Below, one piece after another: positions 54,226 through 62,771 of a DNA stretch of 64,000 nt (positions are counted from its first letter, which is position 1; each line of letters starts with the position of its first letter). Position numbers and translations under genes: made by a program. Origin of the DNA: Thalassospira xiamenensis M-5 = DSM 17429. GTDB taxonomy: Bacteria > Pseudomonadota > Alphaproteobacteria > Rhodospirillales > Thalassospiraceae. The notes below the pieces were generated by a model, which worked only from the letters and a program-made list of their open reading frames with translations, was not told the DNA's origin and did no database searches. Location: positions 2,700,501 to 2,764,500 of the forward strand of contig NZ_CP004388.1 in NCBI RefSeq assembly GCF_000300235.2, given 5' to 3'.

Positions 54226-55765
54226 AACCGGGGATGATACCCCGCAAACCGCACCATCCCCGCAACGGGAACCGGTCGTGATCACGCGAGCTGATCACAA
54301 GGGCGTGCTTGTCTGCGGCAGCAACAAGGCAGCACAATCACGCGGGCTGGCACCGGGCATGCGCCTTGCCGAAGCACGCAGCATATACCCGGCTTTGCGC
54401 GACCTTCCCGAACAGCCCGATCTTTATGAACGCCATCTGGCGCGTTTGATCCGCGCGATGGACCGATACAGCCCGTGGGTTGCCCGCGACCGGTTCTTGC
54501 AGGAAGCCGATCATAACCATACAGGTGATGCCGGATTGTGGCTTGAAATTACCGGCGGCAGTCACCTTTTTGGTGGCGAAAGTGCGCTTCTGGCGCTGGT
54601 TCTGCGCGATGTCAAATCACGTGGTTATGCTGGCCGTGCCGCCATTGCCGATACGGCAGGTGCGGCATGGGGGGCGGCACGATGCCACCCTGCTGCCTTG
54701 GCTGATCAACGGATTTTAAGCCTGCCGCGCGATCATGATATTGCCGCCGGTTTTCCGATATCCGCCCTGCGTCTGGCCGAACAGACACGTGTCACCCTGT
54801 TTCGGCTGGGGCTGAAACATCTGGGCGACATCACCCCGATGCCGCGTGCCAATATCACCACGCGCTTGGGGCCCGAAGTTTTGCAACGGCTTGATCAGTT
54901 TTATGGACGTCTGCCCGAACATCTGAATTTCAATTTGCCAGATCGGCCATGGCTGATCCGGCGCAGCTTTGGCGAACCGCTGGGCGATGCGGCCAATCTG
55001 GCGATTACGGTTGAAAGCATGGTAACGGAACTCTGCAACAATCTGGCGCAGGAAAATCTGGGTCTGCGCCGCATTATCCTGCGCTGTGTACGGGTTGACG
55101 GGCATACCCATACCATCACACTTGGTACCGGAAGCCCGTGCCAGTCCGCCCCGCATGTGTTGCGATTGCTGTCTGAAAAAATGCCCGGTGTCGATACTGG
55201 TTTTGGCATCGAACAGGTGATTGTCTACGCCCCGTGGGTCGAACATGTGGCCTTTCGCCAGTCGCGCCTTGATCAGCAACAGGAAGAAACCACCGACCAG
55301 ATTGCCCTTGCCCAGTTGATCGACCGGATTTCCCACCACCTCGGCCCGCGCGACATGCTGTTTCACCCCGGCCACCACGCCAGCCACTTGCCTGAACAGG
55401 CTTCTGTGCGACAGGCCGTTAACGCCCGGACATATCCGGCCAGACGCACCGACATGACATTGCCCAAACGCCCGGCACGCCTGATCGACCCGCCCGAACC
55501 GGTCGAAATCCTTGCGCGCGACACCAATGGCACGCCAAGCCGCCTGCGCTGGCGCAAAATGGCGGTCGACATCATCCATGCCGAAGGACCAGAACGGATT
55601 TGCCCGGAATGGTGGCAATGCCTTGATCAGGATGAATATGCCCTATCCCCCAAGACGCGGGATTATTTCCGCATCCGCGATCAGGCAGGCCGATTGTTAT
55701 GGGCCTTTCGCACCGGCCCAACCGGGCAGGATATCTGGTCCATCCATGGATTGTTCGGGGACTGA
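54155..55765 (+). CDS. imuB: ImuB, Y-family polymerase-like protein
   Basis: 536 aa from the ATG at 54155 (a TTG just before is also in frame). LYLWLTHWKTDCHRID opens as in ImuB; the acidic residues of active Y-family polymerases (the DxD and DE sets) are replaced, so it is expected to be a non-catalytic scaffold. AAQSRGLAPGMRLAEARSIY, WLEITGGSHLFGG and the LFRLGLKHLGDI HhH region are present. It recruits DnaE2 to the sliding clamp. Overlaps imuA. Confidence 0.93.
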   Translation: MQQRFLYLWLTHWKTDCHRIDMPETGDDTPQTAPSPQREPVVITRADHKGVLVCGSNKAAQSRGLAPGMRLAEARSIYPALRDLPEQPDLYERHLARLIRAMDRYSPWVARDRFLQEADHNHTGDAGLWLEITGGSHLFGGESALLALVLRDVKSRGYAGRAAIADTAGAAWGAARCHPAALADQRILSLPRDHDIAAGFPISALRLAEQTRVTLFRLGLKHLGDITPMPRANITTRLGPEVLQRLDQFYGRLPEHLNFNLPDRPWLIRRSFGEPLGDAANLAITVESMVTELCNNLAQENLGLRRIILRCVRVDGHTHTITLGTGSPCQSAPHVLRLLSEKMPGVDTGFGIEQVIVYAPWVEHVAFRQSRLDQQQEETTDQIALAQLIDRISHHLGPRDMLFHPGHHASHLPEQASVRQAVNARTYPARRTDMTLPKRPARLIDPPEPVEILARDTNGTPSRLRWRKMAVDIIHAEGPERICPEWWQCLDQDEYALSPKTRDYFRIRDQAGRLLWAFRTGPTGQDIWSIHGLFGD

Positions 55766-55766
55766 C

Positions 55767-58700
55767 ATGACCGATTTCCCCCTTCAGCAATCGGCACCTG
55801 CCTATGCCGAATTACAGGTCAGCAGCAATTTTTCCTTCCTGCGCGGGGCCTCCCACGCCGAGGAACTGGTTCTTATGGCCGCAACCAAGGGACTGCATGC
55901 TATTGCGATAACCGACTGCAACACCTTGGCCGGGGTCGTGCGTGGCCACACCGCACATCAGCCCCACAGGGACCGGCTGAATTATATTGTCGGCTGTCGG
56001 CTTGATCCCGTCGATGGTCCGTCGCTGTTATGTTATCCGACGGACCGCATGGCCTATGCCCGGTTATGCCGGTTACTGACCCTTGGTAAACGCCGCGCGC
56101 CAAAGGGCGAATGCGAAATTTATCTGGCCGATATCATAAGTCATGCCGACGGATTGCTCTTCATCGCGGTCCCGCCACAAGTCCCCGATGACATCTTTCG
56201 CACGCAGCTGATCGACCTTAAACGCCATTTATCGGGCCAGCTTTGGCTTGCCATCGGTCGGTTCATGGACGGGTTTGATAGCGAACGGCTGGCCTTTACC
56301 GAGGCGGTCGAGGCAGAACTTGCCATCCCCGCAGTTGTCACCAATGACGTGCACATGCATGTCCGCTCGCGCAAACCGTTGCAGGATGTCCTGACCTGTA
56401 TTCGCCATCATTGCCGGATCGAGGATGCCGGATATCGGTTGTTTCCCAATGGCGAACGCCATATCAAAAGCCCGCAGGACATGGCGAAACTTTTCCCGAC
56501 CCATCCCGAATGGCTGGCTCGCACGATTGAAATCGCCGATCAATGTCGGTTTTCCTTATCCGAATTACGCTATGAATATCCCGATGAAAATGACGGATCG
56601 GGCGAAGGCACGCAGGAACGCCTGACCCGCCTGACATGGGAAGGCGCGCATAAACGCTATCCCGACGGCATTCCCGACAAGGTCCGGGGATTGATTGAGG
56701 CCGAACTCAAACTGATCGACGAACTCGGCTATGCCCCCTATTTCCTGACGGTGCACAACATTGTCGCCTTTGCCAGATCGCAAAACATTCTGTGTCAGGG
56801 ACGCGGATCGGCCGCCAATTCATCGGTCTGTTTCTGTCTGCATGTCACATCGGTCGACCCGGCCAAGGTGGAACTTCTGTTTTCGCGCTTCATCAGCAAC
56901 GCGCGGAACGAGCCACCCGACATTGATGTCGATTTCGAACATGAACGCCGCGAAGAGGTGATCCAGCATATCTATCAACGTTATGGCCGGGAACGGGCCG
57001 GATTGACGGCAACCGTGATTTCATACCGGTCGCGAAGCGCCATCCGCGATGTCGGCAAGGTGTTCGGCCTGCCCGAAGACACCATTATCAAACTGACCAA
57101 AACCATCTGGGGATCGGGCAGCAAGGGCGCGCATGATGAAATGATGCGCCAGTCGGGCATTCATCCAGATGAACCGCGTCTGAAAGCCGTTCTTGATCTG
57201 GCAGGCGAACTGACCGGGTTCCCCCGCCATCTGTCCCAGCATGTCGGTGGCTTTGTCATCACTCGTGGCCCATTATGCGAACTGTCCCCGATTGCCAATG
57301 CCGCGATGGAGGACCGCACCACCATCGAATGGGACAAGGACGATATCGATGCGCTGGGCATCCTCAAGGTCGATGTGCTTGCCCTTGGAATGCTAAGCTG
57401 TATTCGCAAGGCATTCGATGAATTGAGAAACCACAAGAATATCGATCATGATCTGGCAACCCTTCCCAAGGAAGACGGGCGGGTTTACGACATGCTGGAA
57501 AAAGCCGACAGCATCGGCACGTTTCAGGTCGAATCTCGCGCGCAAATGAGCATGCTTCCACGATTAAAACCGCGCAGCATCTATGACCTGACCATTCAGG
57601 TTGCCATTGTCCGCCCCGGCCCGATCCAGGGCGGCATGGTTCACCCCTTCCTCCAACGGCGCATGGGCCGCGAAAAGGTCGATTACCCGTCAAAGGAACT
57701 CGAAGCCGTTTTAAAGCGCACCTGTGGCGTGCCCTTGTTTCAGGAACAGGCCATGCAGATTGCCATCGTGGCTGCCGGCTATACTGGCGGTGAGGCCGAT
57801 GAATTGCGCCGTGCCATGGCAACCTTTCGCCGCACCGGCACGATTGGCGCGCATCGCGACAAATTCATCAATGGCATGCAAAAAAATGGATATGACATCG
57901 ACTTTGCCGAACGGTGCTTCAAACAGATCGAAGGCTTCGCCGATTACGGCTTTCCCGAAAGCCACGCGGCCAGTTTTGCCATCCTTGCCTATGCGTCATC
58001 ATGGCTTAAATGCCATCATCCCGATGTGTTTTTATGCGCGCTTCTGAACGCGCAACCGATGGGGTTTTATGCCCCGGCGCAACTGGTTGCGGATGCCAAA
58101 AATCATGGTGTCCGGGTGCTTGAAATCGATATCAATCACAGTTTCTGGGACAATCATCTGGAACGGGAACTGGGCCGCGCCAGCGGTCATCTTTCCGTCC
58201 GGCTGGGCTTCCGCCAGATCAAGGGGTTCGGGCAGTTCGATGCCCTGTCCCTGATCGCAAACCGCCCGACCGGCGGATTTCAGGATATCTTTCTGATGGC
58301 GCGCCAGACCGGGCTGTCACCCGCCGCCCTTGAAAAACTGGCCGAAGCCGATGCGTTTGGCTCCCTTGGCCTGTCCCGGCGCGAAGCGTTATGGGCCGTC
58401 CGCCGGTTTGGCAAGGGGCGCAAGGCCCCGGCGGCCCTTCCCCTGTTTGAAGCCGCCCAGAATTTCAACCACAATATGGGCGTTTCCGCCGAATTCGGGC
58501 CCGAAGCCCCGGTCAACTTGCCAATCATGGGACCGGGCGAAGAAATCATCGAAGATTACGCCAGCCTGCGACTATCGCTTAAGGGGCACCCTGTATCGAT
58601 GCTGCGCGATGCCCTGTCCGCAGCCGGGGTGTGCAAATCGACCGATCTGGCCAATTTCAAGAATAACGAACGGATCAACCATGCCGGTCTTGCCATTGTT

Positions 58701-59108
58701 CGCCAGCGCCCCGGCACCTCGTCCGGCGTGGTTTTCATAACGCTTGAGGATGAAACAGGCATCACCAATCTGGTCGTCTGGAGCAAGGTGATGGAACAGT
58801 TCCGCCGCGAGGTCATGACCGCAACCGTCCTTGGCGTATCAGGCAAGCTTCAGCGCGAAGACGGTGTCACCCACATCATTGCCGATAAACTGGTTGACCT
58901 GTCAGGGATGCTGCAAAGCCTGACGGATAACACCCGCATTGCGCGCGCCAATAACACCCATCCCCGCAATCTGCGCTGGGCCACGCCCACCGCAGGACCA
59001 TCCGATCAGACCGGCCCCGCGGCCCAGAACCTTGATCAGCTTGAACAACGCCACGGCAAACAGCAAAACACATCACGCCTTAAGGTCGACAGCCACGATT
59101 TCCACTAA
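55767..59108 (+). CDS. dnaE2: Error-prone DNA polymerase III alpha subunit DnaE2
   Basis: 1113 aa from the ATG at 55767, right after the imuB stop (GGGGAC upstream). The PHP domain starts YAELQVSSNFSFLRGASHAE. The polymerase core has CQGRGSAANSSVCFCL (~345), PPDIDVDFEHERREEV (catalytic Asp pair) and RPGPIQGGMVHPFLQRR. C-terminal HhH and OB domains (GVVFITLEDETGITNLVVW) are present. The size is typical of ImuC/DnaE2 (~1050-1120) and shorter than DnaE1. It performs mutagenic translesion synthesis with ImuA and ImuB. Confidence 0.96.
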   Translation: MTDFPLQQSAPAYAELQVSSNFSFLRGASHAEELVLMAATKGLHAIAITDCNTLAGVVRGHTAHQPHRDRLNYIVGCRLDPVDGPSLLCYPTDRMAYARLCRLLTLGKRRAPKGECEIYLADIISHADGLLFIAVPPQVPDDIFRTQLIDLKRHLSGQLWLAIGRFMDGFDSERLAFTEAVEAELAIPAVVTNDVHMHVRSRKPLQDVLTCIRHHCRIEDAGYRLFPNGERHIKSPQDMAKLFPTHPEWLARTIEIADQCRFSLSELRYEYPDENDGSGEGTQERLTRLTWEGAHKRYPDGIPDKVRGLIEAELKLIDELGYAPYFLTVHNIVAFARSQNILCQGRGSAANSSVCFCLHVTSVDPAKVELLFSRFISNARNEPPDIDVDFEHERREEVIQHIYQRYGRERAGLTATVISYRSRSAIRDVGKVFGLPEDTIIKLTKTIWGSGSKGAHDEMMRQSGIHPDEPRLKAVLDLAGELTGFPRHLSQHVGGFVITRGPLCELSPIANAAMEDRTTIEWDKDDIDALGILKVDVLALGMLSCIRKAFDELRNHKNIDHDLATLPKEDGRVYDMLEKADSIGTFQVESRAQMSMLPRLKPRSIYDLTIQVAIVRPGPIQGGMVHPFLQRRMGREKVDYPSKELEAVLKRTCGVPLFQEQAMQIAIVAAGYTGGEADELRRAMATFRRTGTIGAHRDKFINGMQKNGYDIDFAERCFKQIEGFADYGFPESHAASFAILAYASSWLKCHHPDVFLCALLNAQPMGFYAPAQLVADAKNHGVRVLEIDINHSFWDNHLERELGRASGHLSVRLGFRQIKGFGQFDALSLIANRPTGGFQDIFLMARQTGLSPAALEKLAEADAFGSLGLSRREALWAVRRFGKGRKAPAALPLFEAAQNFNHNMGVSAEFGPEAPVNLPIMGPGEEIIEDYASLRLSLKGHPVSMLRDALSAAGVCKSTDLANFKNNERINHAGLAIVRQRPGTSSGVVFITLEDETGITNLVVWSKVMEQFRREVMTATVLGVSGKLQREDGVTHIIADKLVDLSGMLQSLTDNTRIARANNTHPRNLRWATPTAGPSDQTGPAAQNLDQLEQRHGKQQNTSRLKVDSHDFH

Positions 59109-59118
59109 TCCCCAAACG

Positions 59119-59150
59119 AAAACACCCCGGCATTTGCACCGGGGTGTTTT
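59119..59150. terminator. Bidirectional terminator between dnaE2 and the M14 peptidase gene
   Basis: AAAACACCCCGG (59119-59130) and CCGGGGTGTTTT (59139-59150): a 12-bp perfect stem with A and T tracts on both sides, suited to end both convergent transcripts. Confidence 0.88.
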
Positions 59151-59171
59151 GCAAAAGACCGACATGATCGA

Positions 59172-60923
59172 TCAATCTTTATCAAGGTTCTGCCACGCAT
59201 CATAGGCGGCAACAACCGTTGCCATCTGCGCGGTATGGGCCGCGATGAAGGCATCGCCATAGATCGTTTCATCGGGATATTCGGTAATCAGGGTCAGCGG
59301 CACGTCATGACGATCATCAATGGAAATCATACACGGGAAACCATTGATGATCCGAAAACCGGTTTCACCGGCATGAATGCGATAAAGATCGATCTGTGCC
59401 GCATTGAATGCCAGAAGCCCCGGAATGGCGGCAAGTTTTCGGGTGACCTGATCGACAAAGTTTTCCGCCCGTTCCGACCATTCATCATGATGACGCATGA
59501 TCAGGAAGAACCCCTTTGGCAGGGTCCACATGCCAAACCCGCGCGGAACATATCCCGAAAGCGGCCGGGTCCATTCATGGCAGGGATAGCCATGCAGATT
59601 GACATGCAGGCTTGCCCCGCTGATGGCACGCGCCCGTACCCGGATTTCCTTTTCATAAAGGCCATCACCGCTGCGATATTCCATGTCATCGCCAAGCGCT
59701 GTATAGCGCGCCGCGTGATGCATATGGAACGGGTTATCAACAATCAGGCGCTGATGAAGGGCATAACCATCCGGATTTTCCAGCGGTGAAATCGTGAAAT
59801 GTGCCCCATCACGTTTCGCCAGCTCCAACGCCCCGCGAAGCGCGCCCGCAACACCGGAAATCTCGTTGGGATGCTGCCCGCCACTGATCATGACCGGCAA
59901 ATCCGTCCCCTTGTGATAGCGCGCATTCAAAACACGCCCGGACCGCGACGTCGCATGGAATTCTTCGCCGCTGATCCCGTCAAGCTCTGCGCGGATTTGC
60001 GCAACCGTCAATGGGCGGGTGGCGTGATCAATCTGTTGCATCTCACCCGCTGTCTCGTCTTTTGACAGGGGGCGTAACTCAACCGTGACCCGGGCGTCAC
60101 CATCACCGGATACCTGACGGATTTCCGGGACGATCTGCCCCGGCTGCAATCCGCGATCACCCAGCGGGCGGCCCGATTTGACCTGAAAATATTCCAGCAG
60201 CGAGAAATAGAAATCCTCGTGCAGGGCTTCATGCAGGCTCAGAACCTCGTGACCATGGGCGATCTTCTGATCATGCCCCGGCAGATCAACCGAGATATTC
60301 AGTTCTTCGAAATAAGGTTCCTGATCGCCCCAGTCATAATCGGCAATGGCCGCCATGGTTTGGGCAAAAAGCGCCTCATATTCGGTTTCAGTCCGTTCAT
60401 CGCGGACAATCTGACCATCGGCATCGATAATCCGCACCCAGCCGGTCGGCGACAGGTGGGTTTCATCAACCACATCCTGATGCACCCGGTTTGGCGCAAA
60501 AACTTCGTGACGGGTTTCAACCCCATCTGATCCGCGCAGGATCACATCATAGGTACAATCGCAACGATCCGATGCTTCAAACGTGATCAAGGCTGGCGTA
60601 ACCAGGGCCGCCAAGGGATAGGTTTCAAGCAGGAAGCGATTATCCGCCGCATTTTGATGGCGCGGATAACGCACCGTGATATTGGCAATGCCTGATTTTG
60701 CCAGATCAATATCTTCAAGGAAGAAATGCAAAAGCGGCTTATAGGCACTGCGAATGCGGGCCTTGATCCCCTGCTGGACCAACTTTGCCTCGGCCGCGGC
60801 ACGGGTTTGGGCATCGTTAAACAACCATGCCTCAATAAGCTGCTCGGGGCGGGCGGTCTTGACGATTTCATCAATCAGGTTTGGGAGGGTCGGCGCAAAG
60901 GTGGTGGCGAAAATCTGTGTCAT
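59172..60923 (-). CDS. M14-family zinc carboxypeptidase
   Basis: 583 aa. The zinc ligands are in GGQHPNEISG (HxxE, ~360) and HVNLHGYPCHEW (~450); the catalytic Glu is probably in LITEYPDETIYGD (~553). The N-terminal ~330 residues are a separate domain without a recognised family. The ATG overlaps the dppC-like stop (ATGA), so the enzyme is the last gene of a peptide-import operon and cytosolic (no signal peptide). It probably hydrolyses the imported peptide or amide. Confidence 0.88.
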   Translation of the reverse strand: MTQIFATTFAPTLPNLIDEIVKTARPEQLIEAWLFNDAQTRAAAEAKLVQQGIKARIRSAYKPLLHFFLEDIDLAKSGIANITVRYPRHQNAADNRFLLETYPLAALVTPALITFEASDRCDCTYDVILRGSDGVETRHEVFAPNRVHQDVVDETHLSPTGWVRIIDADGQIVRDERTETEYEALFAQTMAAIADYDWGDQEPYFEELNISVDLPGHDQKIAHGHEVLSLHEALHEDFYFSLLEYFQVKSGRPLGDRGLQPGQIVPEIRQVSGDGDARVTVELRPLSKDETAGEMQQIDHATRPLTVAQIRAELDGISGEEFHATSRSGRVLNARYHKGTDLPVMISGGQHPNEISGVAGALRGALELAKRDGAHFTISPLENPDGYALHQRLIVDNPFHMHHAARYTALGDDMEYRSGDGLYEKEIRVRARAISGASLHVNLHGYPCHEWTRPLSGYVPRGFGMWTLPKGFFLIMRHHDEWSERAENFVDQVTRKLAAIPGLLAFNAAQIDLYRIHAGETGFRIINGFPCMISIDDRHDVPLTLITEYPDETIYGDAFIAAHTAQMATVVAAYDAWQNLDKD

Positions 60924-61774
60924 TTGGACGTCCTGCCTGTGGGGTCAAGGCTATCGCGCAGCCAGTCGCCCAGAAGGTTCAGGCCAAGCACGGTCAGAAG
61001 AATGGCAAGCCCGGGGAAAACCGATACCCACCAGGCATTCTGCAAATAGGTCCGCCCATCCGCGAGCATCCCGCCCCAGCTTGGGATCAGGGGGTCAACC
61101 CCCAGCCCAAGGAAGGTCAGGCTGCTTTCAAGCAGGATGTTGGTCGCAACATTAAGCGTCATCAGAACAATCACCGGCCCGATCAGGTTGGGCAGAAGGT
61201 GACGGAACAGGATATGAATATCGCGCACGCCAATCGCCTTGGCCGACTGGATGAATTCCCGATCCCTTAGCGACAGAACCGATCCCCGCACCAGACGGGC
61301 ATATTGCACCCATTGCGCAATGATCAGCAGAATGATCATGTTGGTCAGTCCACCGCCGATAATCGCGATAAAGGTGATCGCCAGCAAAATGAACGGCAAT
61401 GCAAGCTGCACATCGGCAAAGCGCATCACGATCATGTCCCAGAAACCGCGATAATATCCCGATATCAGGCCCATGATCACACCAATGACGACGGCACCGG
61501 CAACGGAAAGCAACCCAACCTGAAGCGATATTTTGCCGCCTGAAACCACACGTGCCAACACATCACGCCCGAGCGGATCGGTGCCAAAAATATGATCGGC
61601 ATTGGTAAACGGCGCGATCAGGCGGGCCGAAAGATCAATCTTGTCCGCGCCGCCGGGAAACAGCAGATCGGAAAACACGACCAGAAAACAGATGCCACCG
61701 GTCAGAACAGCACCCAGAACGAATTCAAGATTTTTAAAACGCGCAAACCGCGCCTTGGTTGCAGTGGTCGCCAT
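60920..61774 (-). CDS. Dipeptide/oligopeptide ABC transporter permease (DppC-like)
   Basis: 284 aa from the ATG at 61774 (GGAGTAACCCC upstream; a longer frame overlaps the previous gene). About six membrane segments, a periplasmic NADHIFGTDPLGRDVLARVVSG typical of DppC/OppC and the EAA-like loop REFIQSAKAIGVRDIHILFR. It starts four bases after the DppB stop. Works with the DppB-like permease; the ATPase genes are not in the window. Confidence 0.94.
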   Translation of the reverse strand: MATTATKARFARFKNLEFVLGAVLTGGICFLVVFSDLLFPGGADKIDLSARLIAPFTNADHIFGTDPLGRDVLARVVSGGKISLQVGLLSVAGAVVIGVIMGLISGYYRGFWDMIVMRFADVQLALPFILLAITFIAIIGGGLTNMIILLIIAQWVQYARLVRGSVLSLRDREFIQSAKAIGVRDIHILFRHLLPNLIGPVIVLMTLNVATNILLESSLTFLGLGVDPLIPSWGGMLADGRTYLQNAWWVSVFPGLAILLTVLGLNLLGDWLRDSLDPTGRTSK

Positions 61775-61778
61775 GGGG

Positions 61779-62702
61779 TTACTCCGTCCGGATACGTGGA
61801 TCAATCAGGCCATAGGCAATGTCGACAAGCAGGTTCACCCCGACAATCATGATCGACAGAACCGTAATCACAGCCTGTAAAACCGGATAATCACGTGCAC
61901 CAACGGCCTCAAAGGCCAGCGTGCCCATTCCCGGCCAGTTAAACACCAGCTCAACGACAACAATCCCGCCCAGAAGGTTGCCAAACTGCAAACCGAAATA
62001 GGTAACAAGCGGGATCGCACAGTTGCGAAGCGCGTGTTTATACAGCACGACATTCTCGCTAAGCCCCTTGGCGCGCGCGACCATGATGTATTGCGACTGA
62101 AGGGTTTCCAGCATCGAGGTCCGCACAAGCCGCACATTGGTCGCGGTCAGGATCACCCCCATGGTGATGGCTGGCATGATGAAGTTCTCAATACCCGTCA
62201 TGCCACTTGGCGGCAGAAGCCGGAAAGTAATCGACAGCAACAGCACCAGCATGATCGCCAGCCAGAAATTCGGGAATGACAACCCGACCAGCGACAGGAT
62301 GCGAATGACCTGATCGGGCCATTTGCCACGCGAAATGGCCGCCTTGATCCCCAGAGGGATCGAAATCACGATGGATACGAACATCGATGCAAACGCCAGC
62401 ATCAGGGTAGCGGGCAATGCATTGCCAATCAGGGTGGAAACCTGCGTTCCACCAAGGAAGGATCTACCGAAATCAAGGCTGAAAAGCCCCAGCATGAAAT
62501 CGGCATACTGAACAAAAAATGGCTGGTTCAAACCAAGGGATTCACGAATACGTGCAAGGTCTTCCTCGGTGATGCTGCCGGCCCCCTGGCTTAGCATCAG
62601 CGCCGGGTCACCCGTCAAACGGATGGCAAACGAGACAATCAATGTCACCGCGACGACCACGAAAATCGCCTGCAAAAGGCGTTTGATCAGAAAACCAGCC
62701 AA
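61779..62702 (-). CDS. Dipeptide/oligopeptide ABC transporter permease (DppB-like)
   Basis: 307 aa from a TTG start at 62702 with AAAGGACAAG eight bases upstream; no nearer ATG fits the conserved N-terminus (AGFLIKRLLQAIFVVVAVT). Six membrane segments. EAA-like loop TSMLETLQSQYIMVARAKGL and the DppB block LGLNQPFFVQYADFMLGL are present. It follows the binding-protein gene across an internal hairpin. Confidence 0.94.
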   Translation of the reverse strand: MAGFLIKRLLQAIFVVVAVTLIVSFAIRLTGDPALMLSQGAGSITEEDLARIRESLGLNQPFFVQYADFMLGLFSLDFGRSFLGGTQVSTLIGNALPATLMLAFASMFVSIVISIPLGIKAAISRGKWPDQVIRILSLVGLSFPNFWLAIMLVLLLSITFRLLPPSGMTGIENFIMPAITMGVILTATNVRLVRTSMLETLQSQYIMVARAKGLSENVVLYKHALRNCAIPLVTYFGLQFGNLLGGIVVVELVFNWPGMGTLAFEAVGARDYPVLQAVITVLSIMIVGVNLLVDIAYGLIDPRIRTE

Positions 62703-62730
62703 AACACTTGTCCTTTAAAGAAATAGGCAT

Positions 62731-62763
62731 GAAAGCCGCCCGGCATCTGTCCGGGCGGCTTTC
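62731..62763 (-). terminator. Hairpin between binding-protein and permease genes
   Basis: GAAAGCCGCCCGG (62731-62743) and CCGGGCGGCTTTC (62751-62763): a 13-bp perfect stem with a 7-base loop and no long T run. Probably a partial terminator or mRNA stabiliser that leaves binding-protein message in excess over permease message. Confidence 0.75.
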
Positions 62764-62771
62764 GTTTCACA

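Noticed and set aside
59172-60923. M14 peptidase as the missing AstE
   Set aside because: AstE is an M14 relative, but this protein is much longer, is coupled to a peptide importer and is ~11 kb from the ast genes.
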